From assembly GCF_030867145.1 (NCBI RefSeq), contig NC_134443.1, forward strand, positions 1,736,001-1,800,000: 64,000 nucleotides of DNA. Direction: 5' to 3'. The position numbers and the translations under genes are program-made. The notes under the pieces are model-generated. The model worked only from the letters and a program-made list of their open reading frames with translations. It was not told the origin of the DNA and made no database searches. This stretch comes from Opisthocomus hoazin. Lineage: Eukaryota; Chordata; Aves; Opisthocomiformes; Opisthocomidae. Of the stretch, positions 20,991-32,835 are shown piece after piece. Position 1 is the stretch's first letter. Each line of letters opens with the position of its first letter.

Positions 20991-22099
20991 GGGGGGGGTC
21001 AGAGACCGAGGGGGGGACTCCGGCATCCTCCCCCCCACCCCCCCCGTACCTGCTCCCACCCGTGGGAGCCACCCCGGGGTGGGGGGGGGGGTCCTACCCG
21101 CTCCCCCCGCTCCTTGATCTGCAGCCGGGGCTTTTGGGATAACGATGGCGGCGGGGGGGTGGGGGGGTGACCCCTCTTCTGGGGGGGGGGCGGCAGCGCG
21201 GTGGGGCTCTGGGCTCGGATTCGGCAGTGGGGGGGGGGGGGGGCTGAGTCCGGGGGTCACCCCACGCTCCCCTCTGCACCCACGCATGGGGGGGGTGGGG
21301 GAAGGACGACGCTTCACCCTGGCACCCAGAAGGGGTCACAGCCCCGGGGGAGGGGGGGCGTGCACCCGCTCCCACCGCTGTGCCAGGCTGTTTCGGGGTG
21401 GGGGGGTTTAAGGCCGAGCCCGTGAGCGAGTGACTCCCCTTGGTGTCCCCCACCCCCAAAAGCCGGGTCCATGGCCCCCCCTGCGCCTGGGTGGGTGAGC
21501 CCACCCGGGACCCCCATGGTAAAAGTGTCCTGGCTCGGCCCAAGTCACGGCGCGGGGGGGGCCCCGAGCTTCTGCTGCGCTGGGTGGGAGCACCTGGAAG
21601 ACCCCCGCCTCCCACCCATCTCCACACCCCAAGGACACTCAGGGGTGGGAGGGGGGGACAGCAGCTCAGCCCACGCCTGCAGACCACCCGTGGGCAGAGA
21701 GGGAGCCGGGGAGGGGGGGCTGGAAAGGACAGAACCATGCCCCCCGGGAGCCCCCCCACCACACACGGGACCCCTTACGGGGGGGGTCTGAGGGCCCAGC
21801 ACCGCTCCCTCGTGGAACGGGGCCCACGGGAAGGAGCCCGGGCTCCCACAGGCCGCTCGCACCCCCCAGCAGCAGGGGGGGCCGTGGGGGTGGAAGGTGC
21901 TGCTCACGGGGGGGGGGAGAGCCCAGCACCCCCACCTGCTCCAGAGGGAGAGACCCCCACCCACAGCACCCTACAAAGCCAGGTCCCTTCCCCGGGCGAG
22001 ACCAGGAGGCGCGGGGACCCCCCCGTCCCCATCCGTGGGGCACCCCGGGGCAGAGGGGGGCGCGGCGCCTGGCCGGAACAGCCGCGCGAGCCGCCGGGC

Positions 22100-22195
22100 G
22101 CTTTATATCAATGAGCGAGGCTGGGAACGGCCGGGCCCGCCCCCCGGCGCTACCCAATGGCGTGCGGCGCTCTCCTCCCGCCGCACGCCATTGGC
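22100..22195. promoter_or_regulatory. Inverted double-CCAAT palindrome with TATA-like box
   Basis: A perfect 16-base inverted repeat (22154-22169 and 22179-22194, 9-base spacer) begins with CCAATGG and ends with CCATTGG, giving one CCAAT box on each strand. On the minus strand a GATATAAAG box lies at about 22101-22109, 45 bases or more downstream of the CCAAT pair, a normal promoter spacing. On the plus side a TTTAAAT follows at 22199-22205. It could be an upstream VANGL2 promoter or a divergent one; NF-Y is the expected binder. Confidence 0.5.
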
Positions 22196-22205
22196 CGGAT
22201 TTAAA

Positions 22206-24773
22206 TGACTTGTTTTCCTTTAATGGGGAGGAGGGATGGAGGGGAACCATGGGGCCGGGGGCTGTTGAAGTTGGGTTAGGTTTGTCTCAGGCCGGGCTGG
22301 CGTGGTCCTGCCCTGTCCGAGCCCCAACACAGCTCAGCCCCCGCATTTTGGGGTCCTCTGGGTCACCTCCCCGCCAGCGTGGGCCCCGCAAGCAGAGGCA
22401 CCGGGTGGGTGATGTCCCATAACGCTGTGTCTACAGCACCCAGAAATGCGTGAGGCCAGGCTGGGCTTGGTGGGAGCTGCTGGGTCAGAGGGAAAGGGCT
22501 GCGAGAGCTGCAAGATGGAGGACGGAGCTCGGAGTGCCTTGGCAGGTACCCCCTGAGTCTGGCCAGATTGTCCCTTCTATTTTCCTGTCAAGGGTTTTGG
22601 CTCTTGTGGAGGAACCTGTCTAGGAGCCATCGTTGTGGGTCCCCTGGGGTGCTCCATGCAGCTGGAGCCAGCCTTGAGGTGTAAGCTTGGGGGTGCAGAG
22701 GCTGTGGCCAAGTTTGGGCCCCTCTGCTCTCCCTTCCCCCTGCAGCCAGCTGCCCCGGGCTGTCCTCTTGCTCCTGCTCCGGCTCCGGGAGTGATTAATG
22801 GGCCCTTGGAGCTTGTTCCTGGCCAGCTGGGGTTGCTGGAGCCTCCCTGCCATCTGGGAAGGGCCGCATTGTTCCACCTTGTGATTTACAGGGCCCGTCC
22901 CCTCCCTCCGCACCCTGCTCTCGGGACAGAAGAGCCCGCCCGGCTCTGCAAGGTGCCCAGCCCTGTCCCATGTGCAGCACCAGGGATCAGCAGGGTGCTG
23001 GGCGCTTCCCATCCGTCTCCTGGGGACAAAGGAGTCCCCAGGACCAGCTCTTGGAAATGGCCTTCTGCAGAGCTGGGAAGACCCTCACAAAGTCCTCATA
23101 CGCCTTCCTGAGCAGGGTGGGGGGCAGTTGTGACCCCTCACACCTGCCGGACAGAGCTGTCCCACCACCCTACACGCTGACAACCGGACCCCAGGCAGCT
23201 CCGACACCCAGCAGTCCCGAGGCGTCACAGCCGGGCTTCCCACCCAGCAGGGAGAGGGGCAGAGGCTCCGGACAGAGAACTCCGGAGATCTCTGGAGTCC
23301 TAGGAAGTGGGATGCAGGGTGGCTGGCCTCTCCCCACCCCGGACAGGACCAGCAGCACCTAACCCCCCCCCACAGAGGATTGTCTGACCTGTCTGCGAGC
23401 CCCGGGGCAGCAGGATCTTCTCACCCCGCTGGCCGTCCTCTCCCAGCGCCACGCGTTGCGGACCCTGCCTTGGGGGGCGGACAGAGGGGCCCCCAAACTG
23501 CCACCGCTGCACACCCTCGTGCCTGGCTCTTGCCACGCTGCTGTCTCTGGTCTCCGTCCAGACGAGCTCTTTTTATCTCTGCTACGCAATCGCCGGCGTG
23601 AGGCATCCGATGGCCCCCGGGCTCCTGCTCCGAGTCTCGAAGGAAGGGATCAGGCACGGCGTTATCTGCGGGGATGTCGGCTCTTTGGGGCCGGGGCCTG
23701 TCTCTCCCAGCCGCCCGTCTCTGATCAGCATCGCGGCCTCGGGGGACCCCTGTGCTCTAAACCAAGCACGAAACGAGCATTTCAAACGATGGCGCACGGA
23801 GGATGCTTTTGGGAAGGTCCCACGTGTGTGCACGGGCGCCGTTCGCCTTTGTCCCTTGCACCGGTCCCAGCCCCAGCCCTGCCCGAGGGCTCCAGTGGCG
23901 GGTCCCTTCGCAGGGGACGGGGATGGTCCAGGGCTCAGCTGGCAGGGACGGGGGTCCCCAGCCTTGGGGGGGGGGTGACAAGGGGCTGGTGTGAGCCAGG
24001 ACCCCGTCCTGGGGACCCAGCAGATGGCACTGCCGCCGCGCGCAGCCGAGCTGGGGACACGGCTGCTGCCCACGGGGACATCCCGGGGGGACTGGGGGTT
24101 GGCCCTGGGGCAGCAGGCTGAGATAAGGGGGGGTCCTTCCCCCTTCCCAAACCGGGGTGCCACGTCCTGCCCCGGCTTCTCCTTTTTGGGAGAGGAAGGG
24201 CCGTGGCAGGGGGGCCAGCAGCCATCCCCACCTCGTCGTCCCCGGGGCAGGGACGCAGAAATGCCGCCGGGCAGCAGCAGCTGAGCGGTTTCATGCGAGT
24301 CCGTTTATCTGCACCTTCAGGAATATTCTCCAAATGAGAAGCCACCGCGAAACATTCCTCGTGCACACACCTACCTGCACGCCGGGACCAGCGTTCTCCA
24401 GGGGCTGGGGAAGGGATGGAGAGAGGGAGATGGGTACGGGGAAGGAGAGAGAAGGAAATAGCTGTGGGAATCGGGAAAGAGTTGGGAAGTGTCTAGGAAG
24501 ACGCTCAGGGAGGTAGCGACGAGGCCAAGCTGCCTGTTACCCTGCCTGCCCGCAAGCACAAAGAGCAGGCAAGGGACCCAATCTGTCGGAGATGACAGCA
24601 AGGCCAGAACCAGCATCTAAATTAGCACGAAGTGTTTCCATTGTGCGAGGCACAATGAGGACCATATGTCAGGGCTGGGGCTGGCAGCCGGGAACAACGG
24701 GGCCCGCAGAGGTTTGGGAGCCGCTGCCGCCGAGCTCGCGCTGCCCTAACCCGATTATCACCTCCTGGAGAGC
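22206..24773. other. Intergenic region upstream of VANGL2
   Basis: GC-rich unique sequence between the CCAAT palindrome and the 21-bp minisatellite. I see no splice-consistent exon, no CR1 and no long simple repeat, only short G-runs (e.g. near 23966). Open frames here lack recognisable protein. Confidence 0.4.
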
Positions 24774-25136
24774 ATGGCCAGGGCTGGGATGGAGATGTCC
24801 AAGGCTGGGATGGAGATGGCCAGGGCTGGGATGGAGACGGCCAAGGCTGGGATGGAGACGGCCAGGGCTGGGATGGAGATGGCCAGGGCTGGGATGGAGA
24901 TGGCCAGGGCTGGGATGGAGATGGCCAAGGCTGGGATGGAGACGGCCAAGGCTGGGATGGAGACGGCCAGGGCTGGGATGGAGACGGCCAGGGCTGGGAT
25001 GGAGACGGCCAGGGCTGGGATGGAGACAGCCAGGGCTGGGATGGAGATGGCCAAGGCTGGGATGGGGATGGCCAGGGCTGGGACGGAGACGGCCAGGGCT
25101 GGGATGGAGACGGCCAAGGCTGGGATGGAGACAGTC
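24774..25136. repeat. 21-bp minisatellite (GGCTGGGATGGAGATGGCCA)
   Basis: About 17 near-identical 21-base units, GGCCAGGGCTGGGATGGAGAT, varying mainly at GAT/GAC and AGGG/AAGG. Because 21 is a multiple of three, most frames stay open on both strands and give repetitive conceptual proteins, which are not genes. It lies between VANGL2 and NHLH1. Confidence 0.95.
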
Positions 25137-26359
25137 GCCCCATGAGAACCTCAGAGCTGGGTCTGGATGCGGGTGGTGGAGATAAGGTGCATCCCCAGGA
25201 GCAAACACCGCGGAGAAATCCCTGAGCCGGGACAAAAAGGGACCCTGCGTGCGCCGAGGTCCCCCAAGGTCCCCTCCCGTGCCCCACCAGCCGCTCTTGC
25301 CCTGGCAGCCCGGTGCAAAGTCTCCCCCTCCCTCCCCCACATTTATTATTTCCCCTTTGACGCATCTCCGCTGAGCCGAGCTGCAGCCGAGGCCAATTGA
25401 TTATATGAAGAAATTTGGAGCAAGGCGGCAAACAGCTGCAACCTGCCCCCAGGGACGCGCGGGAGCGGCGCAGACGAAGCAGACGAGCCGCAAACTTGCT
25501 TCCCCGCGTAGCTCGGGGTGGGCCGAGGAAGCGGGGAGAGAGTGGGGGGCTCGCATGGAGAAGGGGATTGCGAGGGCTCTGCTAGGAAAAGGTGCGCGGT
25601 CAAGGGATGGGTGGCTTTGGAGCCGCGGCTGCGCTGATGTCCCAGGGGTAGGTGGGAGGGAGAAGGTGGTTTACTGGGTGTGCTTGGAGATGCTGCTGTC
25701 TGGACCAGATGTCCTCATCCCTCCAGAGGGATTGGGCTATCTGGGGTCTGCTCGTCCCAGCAAACCCAAGCTGGGCTCAAACAGCGACTGCAGACGCAGG
25801 GAAAGCCCAAGACACCACGTCCACCCTGGCTCCAAGCGAGCCCGAGCCCGGCCGGGGCTGGCAGGACTCTTCGTGTGCCAAGGGGACACGTCCTGGTCCC
25901 CTGGCCGGGGCGGTGGTGACGGCTTCCCTCCCACCGTCTCCTTTCACAGGCACGGCCGCAGCCATCAGCTCCAGCGCGGGGAATCCGCCGCCGCCACCAA
26001 ACAGCGCGAGGGAGAGACGGTCAAAACCAAGACTTAAAAAAAAAAAAAAAAAAGAAAAAGAAAGAAAAAGGGAAGCTGGGGACTCCAAGTTCAAGATCTC
26101 TCTTTTGCTGGCAGTTTAATTCATTTCCCCCTCCCCGACTTCCTCGTGAACTCGTAAATAATAAATCCTTGCACAGTCTGAACAGCCAAGACAAACACAC
26201 GCTGGGGCACACCGCGTACGAGGGTGGGTTGGTTGGTTTTCCGCCGTGGTCATTATTTTTTTGTTTGTTTGCTTTCTAGTTCTCCTTTCCCGAAAGTGCA
26301 CAACACAGCAAATAAATAATAACATTTCTCAATAAATTAATTCAATAAATATCCTCGTG
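25137..26359. other. Intergenic; AT-rich end of the NHLH1 unit
   Basis: Unique sequence, then an A-run at 26035-26053 and an AT-rich stretch at about 26110-26355. Read on the minus strand this stretch holds several ATTTA pentamers, typical of 3' UTR instability elements. Minus-strand AATAAA candidates include 25347-25342. The NHLH1 transcript may end in this stretch, about 2 kb from its stop, but the exact site is not fixed. Confidence 0.35.
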
Positions 26360-28397
26360 GCACAGAGACGTGGCTGGTGAGTGGAGGGGAAGGAAGGGTG
26401 GGCTGCCCTGCTCTGTTTCGCTCTGCCGCTGCCCCGCTGAGCGTTGCGCTGACGGGGGAGCCCCCGGGGATCCCACGCTTACTGGCAAGTCCTTGCGAGA
26501 CAGAGGTAGCGATCGTTCTCCCTGCTTTTATGGGGAGGGGGAAAAACAAGGTACGGAGCGAGGCGCCGCTGGGAGCTGGCAGCAGAGATAGGGGTGGGAT
26601 GGAGCTGGAGGGTCTGCGAGGTCCTGGGAAGCCCAAATGGGGCCGGCGGGGCTCGGACACCCAGCGCGGGAGGGCAAAAAGCGGAGGGGGGGGACCCCGG
26701 AGGGCAGAGCTGGTGTTTGGTTTTGCTTTGCTTGTGCTCTTGCCACTGTCAGTGTAAAATTCACCCCTCAAACAAACGCACGCCCATAAAACAAGGCAAA
26801 ACATTCACTCTTGCAACGAGCTTCCACCAGCCTCAGCGTGCCCTCGCCGGAGCGGAGGCTGCTCGGCTCTGCTTTCCCTCCCCGCTCCCCTCCCTCTCCC
26901 AAAGTGCTGATCCGTGCTGGGGGGGGTCTGGGGAGAGCCCCGGCTCCTGGAAGCTGGGAAACAGGCTGTGCCTGCGTCCTCCCCTCTCCAAGCCCGCTGC
27001 CCCGCAAACCGCAGGTAAAGTGCACTTTACCCCAGCGGAGCGTGTGCTGTGAAAGGTCACGCCGCACCAGAGCCGTACTGGTGTGAACTGGGGGGCCAGT
27101 GGCACCCCGGGGAGAAGCCTCTTTGCACATGAGCCCCGGCAGCACCGGCCACGCTGCAGGGGAGGGACATGGCGCTGGTGTCCCCCCGGGCCAGGGCATC
27201 TGCCCCGCTTGTGACCCCACTCAGGCCTTTCCCACCGGGAGAACCGAACTGAGGAGCCAGAGGAAGAGTGGGAAGGGATGAAGTGCTGCATGGGGAGAAG
27301 TGGTGCCCCAGGTTGGTCGCAGCTGCTGGGGCAACGGGCCAGGCCAGGGGGGCTTCACACTCGTGCACTAGTGCAAAGGAGGGTCGGGGAGCGAAGCCTG
27401 GGGTGCACGGGTCTGGGGAGCAGGGTGCTGAGCTTCGGGGAGACCAGATGTGATGGAGGGGCTGGGAGAGGCCCCAGGTGCTGCTCCAGCCTGGCACGGG
27501 GCCGGGCCAGCGCTGCTCCGGGCACCCTGCAGCGATCACGCCTCTCTGCCCCGTCGCGAGGGGAACCCGCCGCTGTGGTCCGTGGGAGGTGGAAAGCGTG
27601 GCCAGGTCCTGCCGGGTCCGCACCGCACGTCGTGCTTCCTCCTGGGGTGTGAAAAGCCCGGGCAAACCCAGCGGAGCTGCGCTGTGCCCAAGGATGCTCC
27701 TGGGCCGCGCTCCCTCTGCAGAGGGGACCGTCCTGACGTGGGCCTTTCAGTGCCCAGCACGATGCCAGGGGCAGGACAGCAGCAAACAGACAAAACGCCC
27801 AGACTGGCCGTGCTGGCGGGGCGGCCGGTGGCAGAAGGCGCAGACAGACAGACAGACAAGACCCCGGGGCTGCTTGGTGCTGCAGTGTTTCACAGGTCCA
27901 TTTCTTTGTGGCTCGTATAAAAGAGACAGACTTGGGCTCAGTGGCTCCAGCCATGGGTCAGGGAGCAGGCGAGGCGGACAGACTGACGGACGTGGGCTCA
28001 GGATCCCGCAGGCAGTGTCAGTGGGATGCGCAGCAGAAGAACGGACAGAAGTTGGGAGCGTACACGGCCAGCACAGGCTGCAGGCAGCGGATCCAGCAGG
28101 ACAGACAGACGGCTGATGGACCAAACATCCAGCCTGACTCGGGCAGGATGGAAAGACAGACGGACAGGGGTTTGGTGGTGGGGAAACAGAGCAGATAGTT
28201 CAGATAGGGGGTAGAGCAGACAGCTGGGGACTTGGTCTATTTGAACAGATGGATGAACACAGGCACAGCATCTTGGATGCCCAACACATGGTTCAGGTCG
28301 TAGACGGACAGACGGACGTGAGCTCTTGGCTCAGATGCCCAGCACACGTTCAGGTAGGAGACGTGGCAGACAGACAGACGGACGCAAGCTGGGCGGC
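26360..28397 (-). other. NHLH1: NHLH1 3' untranslated region (probable)
   Basis: Sequence downstream of the NHLH1 stop (28400-28398) on the minus strand. No other exon is recognisable. The first 550 bases are full of GTCTGTC/GTCCGTC runs, part of a decayed tandem repeat that begins inside the coding region. A 3' UTR near 2 kb agrees with what I recall of the mammalian gene. Confidence 0.45.
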
Positions 28398-28441
28398 TCA
28401 GACGTCCAGCACGTGGTTCAGGTAGGAGATGTAGCAGATGG
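28269..28441 (-). repeat. NHLH1: Tandem repeat including the NHLH1 stop codon
   Basis: Three diverged copies with a period of about 57-68 bases. On the plus strand each carries 'gttcaggt' (28291, 28348, 28416) preceded by a CAGCAC/CAACAC block and followed by GAC-rich sequence. The copy at about 28381-28441 is the last coding part of NHLH1 (SYLNHVLDV and stop); the other two lie in the 3' UTR. Fainter copies of the CTGAGCC...GTCTGTC part recur down to about 27900. Confidence 0.7.
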
Positions 28442-28802
28442 CCAGGCGGAGGATCTCAATCTTGGAGAGCTTCTTGTCCGGCGGCAGGGTGGGCAGCAGC
28501 TTCCGCAGCTCGGCGAAGGCCATGTTGAAGGCTTCGACGCGGATGCGTTCCCGCGTGGCGTGCGCTGTCCGGTATTTGGCCGTGGCTCGCCGCCGGCGCC
28601 GGCGTTCCTCCCGGCTCAGGTGCTGCAGGTCTTTCTTCACGGCCTCGCCCGGCTCGGCTGTCCGGGACTGGGCACACAAACCAACCCCGCCGGCGTCCTC
28701 CACGCTGCCCGCGCGGCCGCCGCCGCAGTCGCTGAAGACGGACTCGGACTCGGAGTGCGTCGGGGGCAGGTCGATCTCCGTCTGGTCCGAATTGAGCATC
28801 AT
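28398..28802 (-). CDS. NHLH1: NHLH1 (HEN1/NSCL1), neuronal bHLH transcription factor
   Basis: A complete 134-codon reading frame in a single exon (human NHLH1 has 133). NHLH1 is a nuclear class II bHLH factor that dimerises with E proteins or LMO partners and binds E-boxes in developing neurons. Residues 1-20 ([20 protein letters not shown]) match the family's acidic N-terminus. Residues 67-78 are a strongly basic run, and the bHLH spans about residues 76-128, with the DNA-contacting RER at 84-86 and the loop around LPTLPPDKK. It ends NHVLDV, as in mammals. The middle (about residues 27-56) is variable and lacks the Gly/Pro-rich stretch of the human protein. A splice acceptor (cctcaaag) lies immediately before the first ATG, so the 5' UTR is mostly in a separate exon. 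Orientation and order with NCSTN and VANGL2 are ancestral. Confidence 0.97.
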   Translation of the reverse strand: MMLNSDQTEIDLPPTHSESESVFSDCGGGRAGSVEDAGGVGLCAQSRTAEPGEAVKKDLQHLSREERRRRRRATAKYRTAHATRERIRVEAFNMAFAELRKLLPTLPPDKKLSKIEILRLAICYISYLNHVLDV

Positions 28803-31800
28803 CTTTGAGGAAGAGGGGTGGACAGAGGGACGGATGCTTCAGAGGTGTGGTACGTCAGGAGGACCGACCGACCCGGGCACGACGTCAAAGCAAAACTGCT
28901 CTGCTTTAAAGAAAAGCTCTCCGGCTCACAGCAAGCTCCTGGTTATTCTCCTCTTCCTCCTCCTCATCACACACAGTCTCTGCAAGGGAATTTCAAAATT
29001 TTCCGTTTTCCCCAGAGAACTCGTTGGGCGGGCGACAACTTTCACGATAAATAATGTAAGAAAGACGGCAGGATGCATAGAAATTAAATAAATAAATAAA
29101 TAAATATCCTCTGCGCGCGCGTGTGCGCAGAGACCGCGGGCTCTTCCGTGCAGCCGTGGCAGGACCCAGCTTCGGAGCCGTCAGGTGTCAGAGCCGAACT
29201 CCTCCCGCGTGCTCTAGAAAACAGAAGCACAGGGGCTCTCAGTACCGCCCGGCTCCCGGCGGACGCGACAGACGTCGTTAGAGAGCACGGCTGTTTGCTC
29301 CACCTGCCCCGCGGCATCGGTCCCCGCCGGGGCAGGGGACAGCCCGTCCGTGCCGGGATGGGGCTCCGGGTCCCTGGTCACGGGTGGCGGAGAAGGAGCC
29401 GGTGGGGTGGCTCTGGGAGAAGGTGGAAGCCATTTCTCCTGGCTCTCTGGAGAGATGACAGGTGGTGGATGAGCGAAGGGGAAAAACAGACTGCGGGGGC
29501 GAGAGGAAGGGGGGGCTTATTGTATACTAAATGAGCCCGTATGTCATGGATCCTGGCACCCCCGACATATGGAACCCAACACAGCTGCTTTGCTTGATGT
29601 GTCCAAATAGACGCCGGCTTCCCGCTCCCTCCGGGACCTTGCGCTGCCGCCGGGAAAGCTGCCTCTCCTCTCCCTTCTCCCCCCTCCCGTTGCCTTCCCT
29701 GCGTGGCTCCGGCACCGGGGGCCCCAGGCCCGTGCAGATGCCTCCGGCACCCCGGGAGCAGGTTTGGGAAAGGCAGGTCTTGCCCCAGGCGCATCTTCCC
29801 CCCGGGCAGGGGAAGGGCTGGGGTGGAGCAGGGGAAGGGGAACAAACTTCAGATGGGGAAACGCTGCTGCTGGAAGAGACGGCAGGCTGGCTGGGAAGGC
29901 AGCCAGGCAGAGATGTACAACATATTACCTCTCTCAGGCCTGACAAGCTTGTAATGAGCCATACGACTGAGAAATGGAAACTAAACGAATATGGACAGGC
30001 GATGACTGGGGAGAAACAGTCCACATCCCGTTCTAACAGGCTGGCGGGGGGCAGAGCCCTGGGTGTGCGGCTGCAGCAGCACTGCCCAAGAAACACAAGG
30101 AACCCGGTAAGGCTGTACAGAAGCGCCTGCACAGCCCCTCTGAGCCCCCCCAAACGTATGTGGCTTTCTTTGCATGCTTAGACAAACACACATGTACACA
30201 CACATATACACAGACACATCTCCCAGCACATATGTGGAAATGGTCCCAGTCAAAAACTCCTCTGCGAGGATCCCACAACCATTTACGCATGATAACTTAC
30301 ATGCACGCTTGTAAATCTGCCCCAGGTCAGGCACCTCTGTGTGCACACACAGACTTACTCACCCTTGCACTGTGATACTCAGATTTCACTGAAAAAATTA
30401 ACCTGGACCTTTTTTTCTGTAACACAAAACCTTTCAGCTACGCGTGAGAGTATGAGCAAACCATCCAAATCCTAAGCAAAAAGTCCCTCTTGGGAAGCTC
30501 TGAGCCTGGAGATGATGGAAGGGCTGACGGAACGCGGCTTTCGGGGTCCACGGAGATGCCCTCTCAAGGCTCCGACCTTGCAATACACCGCATGGTCCTT
30601 AGAGCAGGACTGAGGCCGGTGTTAGGTCTACCTTGCTCTCAGCTTCTGAGACAAACCAGCCAGGGACCGAGAACCACAACCAACGCAGGAGCGTGCGTCT
30701 CAAGTTCCCCAATTAGCCACATCTGCTGTAGCCGTCCGCTGCAGCCGCGACTCCTGCACCTCATTTAACCTTCTCCACGCCCCTCCCACTTTAATTGCTT
30801 TTCTTCTTATGCTCTTGTCCCTTTCCTACAGACCTGGGACCTCATTTCTGGTGCTGAGTGGTGGAGGGAGCAGCGTGTCCGTGGGTGACCACCACCCAAA
30901 GCAAGCCGGTGCCTGGCCCGCGAGCAGCAGCAGCTTCGCGCCCAGCTCAAGGCTCGTCGCCACGGCCGTGTTTCCCTGCGTGCTGGCCGTGCCGCCCCAC
31001 TCCCACTCACAAAAGCGTCCCTGGAGCATCGCTCCCAGCCACCGCGGCTCCCAGCAGCGGGGCAGGGCTGCTGCCCCAGCCGTCAGCGCAAGCTCCGGAG
31101 AGGCTGCAGCCGGGCTGGGAGAAGGAGGGAAGGTCGGCTCTGGGGCTGGACACGTGCCATGGAAGCTCTGCACTTTCCGCTCCGGGGCCGTGGCGAGGAG
31201 TCGGTGCACGGACGTCCAGGACGCGTGCAGCTCCGCACCGGTGTGCGCAGCTTCTCTGTGAATACTCTGCCCCCTGCTCTTGGGGACGGGAACCGGGTTT
31301 GACCTCTTGCACTAGCTTCACCGCTCTTCTGCCTCCCCCTTCTCCCGGCGCTGCTGCTCTGAAAACCACAGGCCTGTTCTCCTCTTGCTCCGCAAACTCC
31401 GGTGCTGCCTCATCCGACCGCGCCGGAGGTGCAGTCCACGTGCGGGTGAGCCACAGACGGCCGAGCGGCTCTGCTGCCTCCTGGCCCCATCGCTTCAGCA
31501 CAGGGCAGGGAAGCAGACAAACAACCGCCTTCTGTCCCCTCCTGGGACACCAGCCCCGAGGCACACGAGTGTCAGTCCATCCCGGAGCAGGGGAGGCTGC
31601 GAAACCTCCTTCTTCTCGGGCAGACGGGGATGCAACCTGGCCCAGGAATAGCCCGGGAACCACTCACCGCTCTGCCGCGGTCCGCAGAGGGCACAGGCTG
31701 TGGGACACGTTGCTGTCGCTGCCTGAACGTCCTCGCGAGCGAATTTAAGGTGCACAAACACAGGAGGTGGGGGTCCTGCACGGGCGTCTCAGTCGCAGAA

Positions 31801-32468
31801 GGATGTCGGCAGGAGATGCTGGACCACTTGCATGAAGAGAAGTTTCAGTACCGGACCCAGACAAACTCCTTATCCCACTCCTCCTTCGCTGGGTTAGTCC
31901 AGTCCTCAGAAAGCTTTTCCTTCACATGGGCGACATGCTCTGCGTGGTTCTTTTTCACTCTTTCCTTCAGATGAACTGTAAACTGCCACCTTTCTAAATT
32001 CATCTATTGCAAGTGCCTCTTTTAAATCTACGCTTGCTCCAGTCCTGCCTCCAGCAAAGCCCCACTAACGCTTCAACCCCCAATGGGAAGCAATGCTTCC
32101 CACCTTCTCGCTTGCCCTCTTCCTTGCACTCCAGACCAGCGGCGTAACAATTTCTGAAGCTTCCCTGGCCACGTAAAATGCGTCACGGACCCATTTTCAG
32201 GCCATCTGAATGGAGGTTCCTTTTCTTTTTCCTGATGGGAAATCCCCCACGCCACCGCCGAGCCCAAAGCGAAGGATGCGCACGCGGGGTTGAGCACTAA
32301 ACCTCGCGCCGAGGTCAAGCCCCCTGCCCGAGAGAGCCCGTGGCTTTGTGCTGAGGGTCACCTTCCTGCACAGACCACGCTGCTTATCTCGCTGCCCCTC
32401 TCCCCACCTGCCCCGCTCCCATTCCAGCAGCACCACACCTCGCAGCCAGCCCCAGGGCAGCACCTTAC
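28803..32468 (-). other. NHLH1: NHLH1 intron 1
   Basis: About 3.7 kb between the coding exon and the proposed first exon, similar to the mammalian intron. It contains an (AAAT)n tract with a GC-alternating tail at 29084-29130 and a short CA/TA tract at 30188-30215. The rest is unique sequence with no recognisable exon. The acceptor may be the AG just before the ATG or another AG further upstream; the sequence does not decide. Confidence 0.5.
29084..29130. repeat. (AAAT)n microsatellite with CGCGCG tail
   Basis: Five AAAT units followed within 10 bases by an alternating GCGCGCGTGTGCGC stretch. Simple-sequence DNA in the NHLH1 intron. Confidence 0.8.
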
Positions 32469-32725
32469 CCCCAAGCCGATGACCATTCCCGGGCTCCGGC
32501 GTTTCTCTTCCAGCAGGATGAAGCTCGAAGTAATCCAGGGAGGGACAAACCGCTTGGCTCATCCGTCCATCGAGGAGGCAGAAAGTTTCTCCGGGTGCGC
32601 ACGGCGTCCTGCTCCGTGGGATGGAACTGGGGGGGTCAGGGGGAACCCGGGCAGCCTCGGGGCCCAGGCATGCTACTCCTCGGGCAGGAGTACGAGCGGG
32701 CCGCCGCGCGTTGAGATGGACACCC
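32469..32725 (-). other. NHLH1: NHLH1 non-coding first exon (proposed)
   Basis: On the minus strand, sequence from about 30 bases below the TATA box to a donor, TTGGGG|gtaaggtg, with GT at 32468-32467. It gives a 5' UTR exon of roughly 257 bases. Support is the donor, the promoter spacing and the mammalian two-exon structure. No transcript evidence is available here. Confidence 0.45.
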
Positions 32726-32835
32726 CAAGGAGGCATGTGCCCCTATAGACGCTATATATACACCCCAGCCTTGCACGCCGGGTCCGACCCCAGCCGCCTC
32801 ATTGGCCGCTCCTCTGCTCCCCCCCTCATAAATAT
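32726..32835 (-). promoter_or_regulatory. NHLH1: NHLH1 core promoter: TATA and CCAAT boxes
   Basis: Minus-strand TATATATA at 32760-32753, with a CCAAT box (GGCCAATGAG) at 32805-32801, about 45 bases upstream. Transcription is expected near 32725. Farther upstream lie 'cataaatattaaag' (32826 onward), an E-box-like CATCTG at about 32991 and an octamer-like ATGCATATTTCAT at 33004-33016. Placement about 3.9 kb from the coding exon fits NHLH1. Confidence 0.6.

Noticed and set aside
19609-21072. 487-codon minus-strand open frame and its plus-strand partners (19633-21117, 19719-21170)
   Set aside because: All overlap the same CpG-island DNA, are low-complexity Pro/Gly/Arg/Ala sequences, have no homologue I recognise and are open because stop codons are rare at this GC content.
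24592-25431. Repetitive frames (GLGWRWP-, PSPSQPW- and GMETARA-type)
   Set aside because: By-products of a 21-base tandem repeat, whose unit length is divisible by three.
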